From positions 32,528,501 to 32,592,500 of the forward strand of contig CM066993.1 of the NCBI GenBank assembly GCA_033977485.1: a stretch of 64,000 bases of DNA, given 5' to 3'. The translations under genes and the position numbers were made by a program. The number at the start of each line of letters is the position of its first letter. Position 1 is the first letter of the stretch. The notes beneath the pieces are model-generated. The model was given only the letters and a program-made list of their open reading frames with translations. It was not told where the DNA came from and made no database searches. Source of the DNA: Hydrangea macrophylla (taxonomy: Eukaryota; Streptophyta; Magnoliopsida; Cornales; Hydrangeaceae). Positions 33,412-44,657 of this stretch are shown here, one piece after another.

Positions 33412-33886
33412 CTCCAAGACCCAGTGGCAGGACATGTCTTGATTTGCGGCTAGAGAAGCAAGAATGACAAGTCTAGCTGCCACGGTTGAGGGCCAGTAAC
33501 AGAGCTGCCCATGGCCTAGCATTGCTACCACAGCCAAGTATTTGGAAGTCTTTTCCACCTCTTCATTAGCTCTTGCAGCTTTTAGGTAAAACCTATTTCA
33601 ATTTTAGGAATAGCAATAATTAGTTTATTATATGAACTCTGCCTTGAGATTCAAACAAAACAGATGACTGATTAAAAAACAGACTTGTTATGTCTGCATT
33701 TGACAAATTGAACTTTCATATTTCATGATTGGAATGTGAAGTGAGAAAGTAATGTACCATAAGAAGTTGTACACGGTGGGCAAGAATCATTGGAAGTTGA
33801 GGATTTCTTGGACTAGCCATTCCATGGCCAGTACTTCACATCTGCTAAACACATTGCTTCCTATAGAGAATGTCTTTTGCCTCACA
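33412..33886 (-). pseudogene. Captured fragment of an SDS-like cyclin gene (two exons, one intron)
   Basis: Minus strand. Exon A (33758-33886) follows an acceptor TTACAG and encodes [20 protein letters not shown], then a segment with VQEILNFQ, a TGA stop (33787-33789) and FLPTVYNFL. The 165-bp intron (33593-33757) starts GT and ends AG, and the split Trp codon is restored across it. Exon B (33412-33592) encodes FYLKAARANEEVEKTSKYLA, then a segment with WPSTVAARLVILASLAANQD, and ends at a GT donor. Lengths (1+126+2; 1+180) keep the frame. The text fits the C-terminal cyclin fold, most like the plant meiotic cyclin SDS (SOLO DANCERS) as I remember it. The intron shows DNA-level capture, not retroposition. 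Neighbouring exons were not found. The stop and missing ends make it non-functional. Confidence 0.75.
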
Positions 33887-36687
33887 CTGTAATAAACAAA
33901 CAAAAAAAAAAGGTTTTGGTTGACCCTTCTAATTTGACAAACCAGTATGAGGTAGTTATTAAGCATCTGAAAAATTATCAGATTCAGATTGCCATATCAT
34001 CAAACTTTGGATGCTTATCACTTGTTTTGAAGCACACAATAGGGGCAGGTAGCAGTACTACCCAAATTCTTTTTTCATGGTCACTCAATATATTGCAAGT
34101 AGGGGGAAAGAACTAAAGGCTTATTTACATTTTTCACATTCATCTGTTCTTAGTAAAAAGGTAATATCAAGGACATTAGAAGTGAATCCATAATCCAGTG
34201 GAAGAGACGAGCAATTATTAACAAATTTCAGACTAAGGAAACTAAAATTCACAAGGGAGGACCATGACCTACCAGTTTATACTCGCAAAGTGCAATCAGA
34301 TTAAGTCCAAGTCAAGTACCAGGTTTTCAAATTTAAACTTGAGGTCGATACGTATCTTCCAAATTTCAACCCAAGCCTTTACAAGGTCCACAAACAGGTT
34401 TTTCAAAATTGAACAATAGCCTTAGATCAGGATATATACCCAAGTTCTCAAAATTAATCTAGGCAAGGATGATTTGTAGGTTTATTCAGGAGAATTAGGA
34501 CCAAGAAACAAATAACATATAGTGTTTTCCAACGTCTAACAATAATGCAGGCATAAAATAGTGCTTTAACTATGCCCAGTAACAAGCTAAGGCATTGAAG
34601 AAATTCACCTTCCCATAATCACCTAATTCTATGAATTGCCAAGTCAGAGAATCAAATTTGACTATCTTGACATAATCAGAGCTCATCCAACCACGAAAAT
34701 ACTAGAATTCAAAATAAAAATTGGAGAAAGAAACACAAAAGCAGAGGTCCTTAGTGTGCTTGAGAGTCTCAAGGAATATAAGGCTCTTGGCTATAGGAAC
34801 ATTAGAGCAAATGGTGATTCCAAAGAGACTGCTCTTAAGCAAGAAATATGAGGAAAAGATCTCCAAGATAATTTCATCTCATTACACCAAATTTGTGATC
34901 TGTCTTCTCTTTTGTTTGGTTTATGGATTCAGAGATGGAAAATGAGAAGGAAAGGAAAATCTTAAATTCATTTTTCACCCTATTTTTATAATTGTTTTTT
35001 CACCAAGTGTTTTCCTCAATTGTTTTGTAACCCTATCTACTAACTGCATAGAAAGTCTCTGCTTGTTTTGCTGTCAAAAAACATCCAGGGACTAGGGAGC
35101 TAAAAAAAATTGTTTTATGACTTTAACTATAATATGAAAGAAATGAAAATTGAGGGGGAAAAAGGTGCTTGAAAAAATACCTCTTGCTCAAGATTTTCTT
35201 TCAAAATTTTAAGATCTGTATGGAATTCCTCTAAGACTGAAAGTACCATAATCAGATGTTAGGCATGAGAAATTCATTGAAAACAATATCATGAATACGT
35301 GAAAATCAACAATCTTACAAAAGGGTTCAAGCACTTTAGTGAATATGTAAATCCCTAAGTTTCAAACACAAGAACCAATAAAAACTGTGAATGCTCATAT
35401 GAGTTAGAGTAGATATTTGAAGGCAACACATAGGAGGGCTTGGCACCTCTGACATTTATCACAAGTTGTACAATTTTTCAAGGAAGACTACTTCAGAAAT
35501 GTTTGGGTGCAAGGGAGTGTAAGGCTCTCTTTGTTCTCTCTCTACTAGTCCTGTCAGTTCTCACAAAACAAACAAGCAAATTTATAGTAGTGTCATAAAC
35601 TATAACTATAGCTGAGCAATTTATAATTGTCTGGCTGCCAAAAAGGGAGAAGGTTTATTTTTCGAGTCATTGACTCTCAAACATTCAACATGACCATGGA
35701 TGCAATGTAATAAAACAAATACAGATAAAAACTCCATTTTTTCAATCTTTTGTCTGATGAAGATATAGTAAGTTCAGAAACTTATTAAAAAAAAATGTAC
35801 TAAGTTCATCGACTTTAGAAAGTAAGCACAAGAATAAAAGGCAATGCCACATTTTGCTTAAAATAAATCTGAATATGTACAGCGGGTAGAACCATAATAC
35901 CTGTAAAGAATAAATTAAAGCAAAAGAAATCACAACCAGTGAAAGTTAACCGCATGACTGAAAGTACATACATAAATTTGTAGAAAAAGGAAAACAAAAA
36001 CAATAAGCCAATTGTTGAGCATAAAGAACTGAATTTGCAAATTTTCACAAGGAAGTTTAACAAATTATATGCGATTTAAATTTTCAAAATGAATAAATTA
36101 AGAAGAAAAAAAAACTAGTTAGAGCAAAAAAGCTACATTTTGAGCTCAAAGATCTTCAATTGAACATTTGTTAGTCAATAATTTATACATCCTTAAAACT
36201 TCCAATACCTACTACGCTAAATTATTTTTGGAAAACACCTTTGTTCCTTTGAACTTTGAAACTATTAATTCACAAGACCAAGCCTCATCAGGGCTAATTG
36301 CATGTCAAGTAGTAGATTCGGAGTTCCAGCTTCAGTATCATCTAAGCCATTATAAGTCTTCATTTACAAATAACATATAGTCATACAGATTATAGTAAAA
36401 TTACTTGGTCTGACCATGAGAAAAGATGGAGAAAAAGAAAAAAAATGAGGCATAACTAGATCAAAATTTTAAATCATTATTTCCCTTATCAATTCACAAA
36501 GTCAATATAGGATTTCTTACTTTGAACATTACATGAATCTGAAAAATATAGAATGCTAATTCACTGGATAACACTTAGAAGCCTAAATCTGAAAAATCAA
36601 ACTTAGTGGATAAACCAAGCCCTAAATTTGGACAAACCAAGCCATAAATCTGCCCTAAATCTCTCTCACACACACACGCGCACACAC

Positions 36688-36689
<2 letters not shown>
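33887..36689. other. CACTA interior, no recognised genes
   Basis: Short open frames (33877-34116, 34636-34851, 35742-36063, 36168-36380) show no motif I recognise. Part may be intron or flank of the captured cyclin gene, since the acceptor at 33887 implies upstream gene sequence, but I could not locate another exon. Confidence 0.45.

Positions 36690-36732
<43 letters not shown>
36690..36732. repeat. (GA)n microsatellite
   Basis: An uninterrupted run of about 21 GA units preceded by an ACACAC tract. Open frames across it on both strands are repeat artefacts. Confidence 0.95.
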
Positions 36733-36736
<4 letters not shown>

Positions 36737-37057
36737 TACCATGTAATGAACTGCCTATCTCGCGAATAACCGAGAAGGGGCCGGAAGAAGACCAATTTTG
36801 GACTGGTTCATCTTCGTAGGTAAGGCCATGTTTGGAAGAAGACCAATTGGAGTAAGCACAAGTATAGACTCTCTCAACCTTCAGTGAAGTAAATGATTTC
36901 AAAAGATCAAATATAATAACAGAGGAAAAAAGAAGAAAATCACAGAAAAAAATCTCAGATTCAAAAACATAGATCTAGAAGCTTGTAAAAACTAAACAAA
37001 TTAGATCTAGAAGCTTTATAAAAAAAAGTCATAGATTCAAGTTCAAACAAACCACAT

Positions 37058-37260
37058 CTAAAAACCTTGAAGAAGAAGAAGAAGAAGAAGAAGAAGAAGA
37101 AGACAAAGATCTAGAGCACCTTTACCGATAGGGAGCGGAGGCGCGGCGGCAAGCAGCGACGAATCAGAGATGGGCGACGGACCGACGAGGAGCGACGGAC
37201 CGGCAAGGAGCGAGGGGCGACGGCGAGGGGCGTACGGCAAGGCACCGAATCTCCTCTCTC
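37058..37260 (-). other. GC-rich block near the CACTA right end
   Basis: A (GAA)n tract (37068-37101) is followed by 37115-37245, which is strongly GC-rich in an AT-rich setting and contains CGACGGACCG/GGAGCGA repeats, then a CT run (37252-37271). A 60-codon minus-strand frame opens here. It may be the leader or first exon of a captured or element gene reading inwards from the right end; I do not recognise the peptide. Confidence 0.4.
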
Positions 37261-37342
37261 TCTCTCTCTCTTCAGTGTAGTTGGGGGGAAATGAAATGAG
37301 ATATTTTGGGGGTAATATTTCTACTTTTATTTTATTTTTTTA

Positions 37343-37526
37343 AGAGTAATACTTGGGGCACAACCAAAGTCACAACCTTTTTTGCATAACCTTTATTTTG
37401 TGTTTATCTCTCTTGATGGGTCCTACAGTGCCAGTGACCCTACAGTTCCCACTAGGAGAGAGATAGACACAAAAAGGAGGTTGTGCAAAAAAAGTTGTGG
37501 CTTTGGTTGTGCCCCAAGTATTACCC
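37343..37526. mobile_element. Palindromic MITE, family A copy 4
   Basis: Outer edges AGTAATACTTGGGGCACAAC and GTTGTGCCCCAAGTATTAC pair perfectly over 19 bases. The core TGTTTATCTCTCT pairs with AGAGAGATAGACAC, and the loop has GGGTCCTACAGTGCCAGTG. It lies inside the CACTA element close to its right end, so it inserted there or was carried along. Confidence 0.85.
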
Positions 37527-37585
37527 TTTTTTTTAATTCTTTTTAGTTTATCTTTCTTATATTTAATTTTGGTAAAAAAATATTC

Positions 37586-37742
37586 TAACGGATATATCCG
37601 TTAGTATTGTTTTTCATGCCGTTAGAAAAAATATAAGTCTATATGAAGGGTGATTACTAACGGATTTGCCTCATTTCTAACGGATATATCCGTTAGAAAG
37701 CTTAAAATATGTCCGTTAGAAATTAGGCCATATGGTGTAGTG
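37586..37742. repeat. Right subterminal repeats and TIR of the CACTA element
   Basis: CTAACGGATATATCCGTTAG at about 37586 and 37678, half-sites near 37661 and 37712, then the terminal repeat ending at 37742. There are fewer copies than at the left end. Confidence 0.85.
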
Positions 37743-38040
37743 ATATATAATGTGTATATATATAAATATATTTGTATATACATGACTAATATATTAAATA
37801 TAATATAGTGTGTATATATATAAATATATTTGTATATACATGACTAATATATTAAATATAATATAGTATGTATATGCATTATATATACATAATTATATTA
37901 TAGTATGTATATGTATATGCATTATATATATACATAATTATATTATAGTATGTATATACATTATATGTACACATTATTATATTATATATATATAATATGT
38001 AGATATATATAAATATATTTATATATATATAAGTATTATT
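37743..38040. repeat. AT-rich tandem repeat inside the hAT-like element
   Basis: A unit of about 60 bp (GTGTATATATATAAATATAT...ATTAAATATAATATA) occurs twice in a row (about 37750-37866), then degenerates into TATATACAT variants to 38040. Confidence 0.7.
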
Positions 38041-38205
38041 CGGATCCGGTCTTAGGCGGACCGGATATTACAAAACCATATTCGGTCCATTTTTTTAGCA
38101 TAAAATACAGATTCGGATCCGGATCTGGATATGGATCTTAAAAAATGCTCAGATCCGTCAAACAGAGCCGAATCTAGGTCTAGACCCGGTCCATTGACAG
38201 GCCTA

Positions 38206-38471
<266 letters not shown>

Positions 38472-38519
38472 TTAATTAGCTCATTGAATCAAATGAGTTT
38501 TAGGATGGTCAATATCTAT

Positions 38520-38684
38520 AGGGTAAGGTTAAATACACCCATGGTTTTACTGTGTACACTCACATTTTATTGTTTAATATTTTTTAAACAATAAAATAAT
38601 TCAAATTTCTCAAAAAATGCATAACTGTAAAGTGAGATGAGTGTACATAACAAAAAAAAAAATGACTGTATTTAACTCAACCCT
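38520..38684. mobile_element. Short MITE flanked by ATCTAT
   Basis: AGGGTAAGGTTAAATACA at the left pairs with TGTATTTAACTCAACCCT at the right, and GTACACTCA pairs with TGAGTGTAC inside. ATCTAT occurs on both sides (38514-38519, 38685-38690). 165 bp. Confidence 0.8.
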
Positions 38685-39829
38685 ATCTATTCCTCAAGCA
38701 TGTATATATGATTAATGTAAAATGAGCTTGTACAAGCTGGCTAGCTGTAGAGTCGAACATTTATACCAGCCAATGTTAGGCTTGAAAGAGCCGAGAAATT
38801 CAAAAATATCTACTTGTTCAAATTTTATATATTGTTCTAATCTTCAAAAAATAATGACAATTTAACTATGCGAGAGACAAGAAAAAGAAACGACTCAATA
38901 AATAACTCCAAAAAATTTAGTTAAACTATTTGTATAATAGTTATTTAATTGGCGCTGGCCAATTGTCACCTTGTTCCCTTTATTCAAAGATTCTCATGCA
39001 AGTACTATTCTAAGTCCAACATATATATATATATATATATGTATGTATATACGTATCTACTATGATCCATCTTAGTGGTTTAGGATGTATTATACATTTT
39101 AATTTAGCGTTAAAATATTGTAAATTTTTTTTCCCCTTAAATGTTGAAATCAGGTCCCCAAAATGATGTAACTTTAAAAAACACTTTATTTAAAAAAAAA
39201 AAAAACACTTTAATTTTTAAAAGCAAAGTAATTTTCAAGATATAATATTTTAACACCAAAACTATTAGGGGGGCATGTATGATACATACAAAACCACAAG
39301 GTTCTGGAGTATCATAGAATTTTTCATATATGTATTATATGCCCATAATCTCTAATGAATTTAATAAACTAGTTTTTTTTTAATTGGAAAAAAAACTAAA
39401 CTATAAATTAATGGATGCGAAATTAAGTAGTAAGTTAGTTGGTAGGGGCTTTTCTAATAGTTAAAAAATATTAATAATTGGAAGCACATACAAATACAGA
39501 AGTACCCGAAACAACTTGGGAAATCAATGGCGCTCCAATGACGTTGGATTGGAATGATCAAGTACAGCGCATTCATCACTCTACTCCATCGAGTGGTAAG
39601 TGATTACGCTGTTACTCTATCCATAACCGGCGTTCAATTAATTTACCACAAAATAAAAAATAAAAAATAAAAATGAGCTTCATTTGTTTATGCAAGTTAA
39701 AATACTAGCAAATTGCTTAGCAATTTTTTTTTTGGTCATGGGATTCAGATATTATAGCCTTTTGTTCAAGATTCCTATATATTTGTGTATAATAGATATT
39801 TAATAGGGATATATTGGCAAGGGTGGATC
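38685..39829. other. Intergenic, no feature recognised
   Basis: AT-rich; (AT)n at about 39021-39041. No gene or complete repeat structure recognised. Confidence 0.5.
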
Positions 39830-39837
39830 CAAGAAGC

Positions 39838-40034
39838 CATGGTCGGTCCTGAGATTTTGAGGGCCCTACTCGAACTTCTAAATGGGGGCCCTCTGTATAT
39901 TAGCATAAATATTACAAATATTATTTATTAGTTACTTAAATAATAAATTTGGATTAGTATTTTTAAGAGTGGGCCCTGTCTAAAAGGGGGCCCTAAGCGG
40001 CCGCGTGTGTCGCTTCCCCTCAGGGCCGGCCCTG
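39838..40034. mobile_element. hAT-type MITE
   Basis: Termini CATGGTCGGTCCTGAG and CTCAGGGCCGGCCCTG are inverted repeats with three differences, flanked by the perfect 8-bp duplication CAAGAAGC (39830-39837, 40035-40042). 197 bp, with GGGCCCT words in both arms. Confidence 0.9.
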
Positions 40035-40042
40035 CAAGAAGC

Positions 40043-40464
40043 TATACTTGGGGCCCAAGTTACTAGTCAATCCAACATGGTTATTCGGGATTCTAAGACA
40101 ACGCTTTCAAGGTAAAAAAAAATTTTTATCTATTTTTTATATCTTTTTTTTTTGGTATGAGAAAAAGATTACAATTTTATTGTGTCAGGTTTTCCGCTTA
40201 TTTTGATGAGTTGAAAATCTTTGTGTTTGTAATCCTTACTGTATACTATAATTTTTTGGCTTATGATTTATGACAATTAGGGTTGTACGTTATTGTACAT
40301 AAGCATGAACCGTTTTGTAAAAGTTAAAAATTTGAAGGGGTTAATGTGTAGATAAATTAATTTACAAATTTTGCAAATTACATATACATAATAAAAGTTT
40401 TAGAAAATTTTCGGGGAATGGCCCCGTCTATACTAAGTTCGGCACCTGACTATTGGCTGACTTG
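40043..40464. other. Intergenic, no feature recognised
   Basis: AT-rich sequence with short A/T runs and no supported gene. Confidence 0.5.
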
Positions 40465-40472
40465 TGTCCAAC

Positions 40473-41165
40473 TAGGGGTGTCATTTGGAACGAAAATTCC
40501 GATTCCGACCAGAAAAATTCCGAATTTGGCAACTAAATATGCATTTCGAATTCCAAAAATTTTGAAAAAATTCGGATCGGAATCGGAATTGTTTTTAGAA
40601 TTCCGAAAATTCCGAAAATTTCCCGAAAATATTCCGAAATTGTATTTTTCGAAACTTTTTCGAAAATATTCCGAAAAATTTCCGAACATATTCCGAAATT
40701 GTATTTTCCGAAACTTTTCCGAAAATATTCTGAAATATTCTGAAAATTGTGCTCATCCCACATCGAAAAAACACAAAAACGCGATGTAATGTGCTTCTAT
40801 AAAAGGCCTACAAGTCTCAAGTGAAATCCCATTAAGCTTGAATTCCGAATATTCCGAAAAATTCCAAAAAATTCTGAATTTTTCGAAAAATTCCGAATCT
40901 GATGAAATTCCGAAAATTCCAAAATTTCCGAAATTTCAGAATCGGAAATAATTTTGGAATTTCCGAAATTTTGAATTTTTCGGAATTTTTCGGATCTGAT
41001 GAAATTCCTAAAATTCCAAAATTTTCGAAATTTCAGAATCGGAAATAATTTTGGGATTTCCGAAATTTTGGAACGGAATTCGTAATGCATTTTTGACTTC
41101 CGAAAATTTTAAAATTTTTTCCAAAAGGGGTGTTTCCGATCCGTTCCGGCCGAAACACACCCCTA
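40473..41165. mobile_element. hAT-like element composed of TTCCGAAA motifs
   Basis: Begins TAGGGGTGT and ends ACACCCCTA; flanked by TGTCCAAC (40465-40472) and TGTCCACT (41166-41173), an imperfect 8-bp duplication (6 of 8). Nearly the whole 693 bp is variants of ATTCCGAAAATTCCG and complements, except a middle insert (about 40748-40840) that starts TGCTCATCCCACATCG. The open frames of 76-123 residues on both strands are translations of this repeat. Confidence 0.75.
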
Positions 41166-41173
41166 TGTCCACT

Positions 41174-41526
41174 AGACCAGCTCTGGATACTGGATAGGTC
41201 AATTTTATTAGAAGCTCAAGTAACAAAGCGTAAAAGAGTAAAATATGAGTGAAGTTATATCCAGTTCCGCCAAACCAGCACATAAGCCTACGGCCTACCA
41301 TTATGTATCAATAAATAGTTATGTGATAAAAATTAAATTTAAAATACCAAATTAAGGCATCATGAATTACTTCATATGCATGCACCATGTACTTGGGGAT
41401 ATTTAGTGACAGACCCTTTAAAATTGATGTTACGTTAAAAAATTCACACAATTTGGCCTTATATTTATATATATATACTTTTTGAATTTGATGAAAAGCC
41501 CCTCTTAGAATAGAAAAATGGCTAAG
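41174..41526. other. Intergenic, no feature recognised
   Basis: No gene or repeat structure recognised between the hAT-like element and the tandem array. Confidence 0.5.
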
Positions 41527-42720
41527 ATAATATTATATGTCAACTTTAAACCACTATAACTCACTCGTTTTTTAGCCTTTTAAGTGATTTTTTTTATTGA
41601 TTTCATGTATTTCTTCGAAATCTATGCAATAGAGTTGAAAATTATACAAAATAAAATAATTAGAATCTCAAATTTTTTTTTTATTTTATCTGTGATATTA
41701 TCTGTTTTGACTAATATTATCTGTCAACTTTAAACCATCATAACTCACCCGTTTTTTTAGCCTTTTTAAGTGTGTGTGTGTGTGTTTTTTTTTTTTTTTA
41801 ATTTTATTTTATTTTTAATTTCATGTATTTCTTCGAGTTACATGCAATGAAGTTAAAAATTATACAAAAGAAAATAATTTAGAACCTCATTTTTTTTTTA
41901 TCTGTCATAACAGATGAATATTATCCGTTAGCTTTAAACCACCATAACTCACTCAAATTTTTAGCCGTTTTGAGTATATTTTTTAATTTTTTTTATTTCA
42001 TGTATTTCTTCGAGATCTACGTAATGGAGCTGAAAATTGTATAAAATAAAGTCATTTGGAACCTCAGTTTTTAATTTTATCTGTCAAAACAGATGATATT
42101 ATCTATTTTGATAGATAATATTAAATTATTTGTCAACTTTCAACCACTGTAACACAGTCGTTTTTCAGCCTTTTGAGTGATTTTCTTTTTTGATTTATGT
42201 ATTTCTTCGAGATCTACGCAATGGAGTTGAAAATCGTACAAAAGAAAGTAATTTAGAATCTCATCTTTTAATTTTATCTGTCAAACAAATGATATTATTT
42301 GTTTTGACAGAGAATATTAAACTTAAAACCACCACAACTCACTCGTTTTTTTAGCCTTTTTGAGTGATTTTTTTCCTCTGATTTCATGTGTTTCTTTTTT
42401 CATCTGCAATGGAGTTCAAAATGTACAAAAGAATGTAATTTAGCACCTCATTTTTTGATTTTATCTATCAAAATAGATGATATTAGCTGTTTTGACGGAT
42501 AATATTAAGTTAAATAATTATAATTTTCTTATTCTTTTTGGCCTTTTGGGATGAATTTTTTTATTTGTATTTCATATATTTCTTCGAGATCTACGCAATG
42601 GGATTGAAAATTTTACAAAAAACGATACGTTGCAACCCAATTTTAAGATTTTATCTATGTCACAAATAATATTATCTGTTTATATTAGCGACGATAACTT
42701 GCTCAATTCTTGGACTATTT
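41527..42720. repeat. Tandem satellite-like array, monomer about 180-218 bp, 6-7 copies
   Basis: Landmark TTTCATGTATTTCTTCGA (or variants) recurs near 41601, 41819, 41997, 42194, 42382 and 42572. Each is preceded by an ACCACTATAACTCACTCG-like phrase and followed by a GCAATGGAGTTGAAAAT-like phrase and a small palindrome around CTGTTTTGACAGATAATATT. Monomers are strongly diverged, so the array is old. No coding capacity. Confidence 0.85.
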
Positions 42721-43807
42721 TTTTTATTGCCTACTTTTTTTTTTAGAGATCTATGCACCTATGGTGTTATTTTATGAAAGGAATATGCATTTGTTATATT
42801 TATGCAAAAAAAAAAAAAAATTTATTTATTATTACTTTTTTTTTTATATATATTTGCTTAGTTACTTTGTTTATTTATTTATTTTTTCGAGTATATTATG
42901 GTCAACGTTGATCTTAGTTGATAGATCTCATTTTGTTGATTCCAAAACATCAAATTTTACAAAAAATAGACTTGTAAAACAAAAGTTATAACAATTTGAA
43001 GTTGTTTAGGCATAAAAAAAAATCTAATAAATTAAAATAAAAAGTCAAATAAATTTTAATTTGGAAGAGTTTTATACTAGGGAGCCGAATCCCTTTACTT
43101 AGCATGTTAAAGTGTTAATGGACATAAATTGGAGTTGGCATTAGTGAGCTTGGATAGAAGTGATACAACCAAAAATTTTGGGTTGAATTTGATTTGAATA
43201 AGGCGCTAAGATCCATACTCAGAATATGGGCCAAATTTGGGTATACACTGAACCTTGTTAGTATGCACTTGAGCCCTCTTTGGCCCAATGAAATATTCTG
43301 CACTAAATGAAGTAAAAGCTCTCTTGGAAGAAAGTGTATAGTGAGCCGAACTGGTAAAGTGTTTTGAGTGGTCATATTAAACAAACTTTTGTGGTGGTGT
43401 TTTCTTACAGCTAATGGAGTGTTCTGTGGTCGCTTATGCTTTCCTTTCTATTGTTCATTTAGTTGTTTTGCTTCTCTATTTTTCCTTTTTTTTTTTTTTT
43501 TTTTTTTTTTCTGTTTGATGTTTGTATTGTGGTCTTTGTAACATTTGGTTTTTATTAATGAATGTTAGTTTTTGAGCAAAAAAAAAAAAAAAAAACAAAC
43601 TATTGTAGCATCTCCACATGTGCTAGAAATTTGATTGCTATTTTTAGCTAAAAACTCCATTTCATTATTATAATTTTTTTGATGGACCACTTTATTATTT
43701 TAGTTTGTCACTTTTTTTTTCCAGAAAAAATTAATAAGTCACGTTCAATTTAATTAGCTAGTCATTTTAAGTATTATACTTGGATAATTGCGGTTTGTGT
43801 CCAAAAT
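42721..43807. other. Intergenic, with poly(T) and poly(A) runs
   Basis: A T run of about 30 at 43481-43510 and an A run at 43579-43595 follow text resembling a LINE 3' tail (GTAACATTTGGTTTTTATTAATG, about 43539). This may be the 3' stub of a plus-strand retroposon, but no coding part is visible. Otherwise nothing recognised. Confidence 0.4.
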
Positions 43808-43847
43808 TTTTTTTTTTGATAGAAAAGTGGGAATTTTGTATCAAAAC

Positions 43848-44459
43848 TCAAGGAGTTGCAAGTTCAGACAATGCCAAAGATTGAATACATTGAGGTAAGG
43901 CATCAAAGAAAATGACATCCGCTCGATGCACTATCGCATAACGTGCAAGCTCATGGGCTATCTTATTGCCATCACGACGCACATGAGAAATATCAGCAAT
44001 ATGTAATCGAGAGAGGAACTGTTTAGAAGCTTCGATAATATGACCAAAGGGGTTTAGACAAGGACCAGAATCCTGAAGAAGGTTAACCACATTCAACGCA
44101 TCCAGTTCAATAACATCACAAAGAAGACCGGCTTCTTCAACCACCTCACACACCTGTAAAACTGTCATGGCCTCACACGCAACGGGGTCCAAAAGACCCT
44201 GCCCAAACAAAAAAAACCCAAAAACAACATCGCATCTATGATCACGAACCACACCTCCGACTCCACACCCTCCCAACTCCTCAAACCACGCACCATCAAC
44301 ATTGAGCTTTAGTTGATCCTGGGTAGGGGCAGCCCACTCCACCAAGCTCAACCTTCCATTCGTAGAAGCCTGACTCTCGTGCAGTTGTGTCAATTCAGCA
44401 CAGTAACGTTCAGCAAAATCACCCAACCCGGAGGCCGTAGTTCCCTCTCCATCAAACAC
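43848..44459 (-). pseudogene. LINE RNase H-like domain
   Basis: An open block of 203 codons. WAAPTQDQLKLNVDGAW (about residues 43-59) is the start of the RVT_3/RNase H fold typical of plant LINEs, and ISHVRRDGNKIAHELARYAI (about residues 156-175) is its C-terminal signature. The first acidic residue of the active site is present in NVDGA. It is the best preserved part of the LINE but lacks its own start context; it was the C-terminus of ORF2. Confidence 0.85.
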
Positions 44460-44657
44460 CGCTTTATTTCTATCACCCTAAATTGCCCAAGCGATGATCA
44501 GAAATAAACAGGCTCGATCCATCAGCTCCACTTGAAAAACTTGATCAAGCCAATCTTCCATTCTCAAACGATTCCCAAACTTTGCATGACTTTGGGAGAA
44601 GTGGCGAGACCACACCTCCTTGGAAAACTGGCACCCACTCAAGGCATGTGTCACAGA

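Larger units (their letters stand above)
30707..37742. mobile_element. Non-autonomous CACTA element, 7.0 kb, carrying a cyclin gene fragment
   Basis: Terminal inverted repeat CACTACACCATATGGCCT at 30707, with its complement ending at 37742; the pairing extends imperfectly to about 32 bp. The 3-bp duplication ATA flanks it (30704-30706, 37743-37745). Subterminal arrays of the palindrome CTAACGGATATATCCGTTAG lie at both ends. These three traits define the CACTA (CMC/EnSpm) superfamily. I see no TNP2-type transposase, so it is non-autonomous. Cargo: an SDS-like cyclin gene fragment (33412-33886), a 215-bp-spaced duplication (32996-33315), a GC-rich block (37115-37245) and a family-A MITE. Confidence 0.92.
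30496..38205. mobile_element. hAT-like element rich in GGATCCG motifs, split by a CACTA element
   Basis: Left end TGGGCCTGTAAACGG and right end CCATTGACAGGCCTA are imperfect inverted repeats, flanked by the perfect 8-bp duplication AATCCAAG (30488-30495, 38206-38213), the hAT signature. The element's own DNA is 30496-30706 and 37743-38205 (about 670 bp). Its ends are filled with variants of GATCCGGATCCG/CGGATTCGGATC (30511-30665; 38039-38195). The rest of the span is the nested CACTA element. The insertion site lies in the psbA relic. Confidence 0.88.

Noticed and set aside
36628..36902. Open frames across the GA tract on both strands
   Set aside because: Microsatellite artefacts (Arg-Glu and Ser-Leu repeats).
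40418..41301. Several open frames of 76-123 residues rich in Phe, Arg, Lys, Glu and Ser
   Set aside because: Translations of the TTCCGAAA dyad repeat in different frames.
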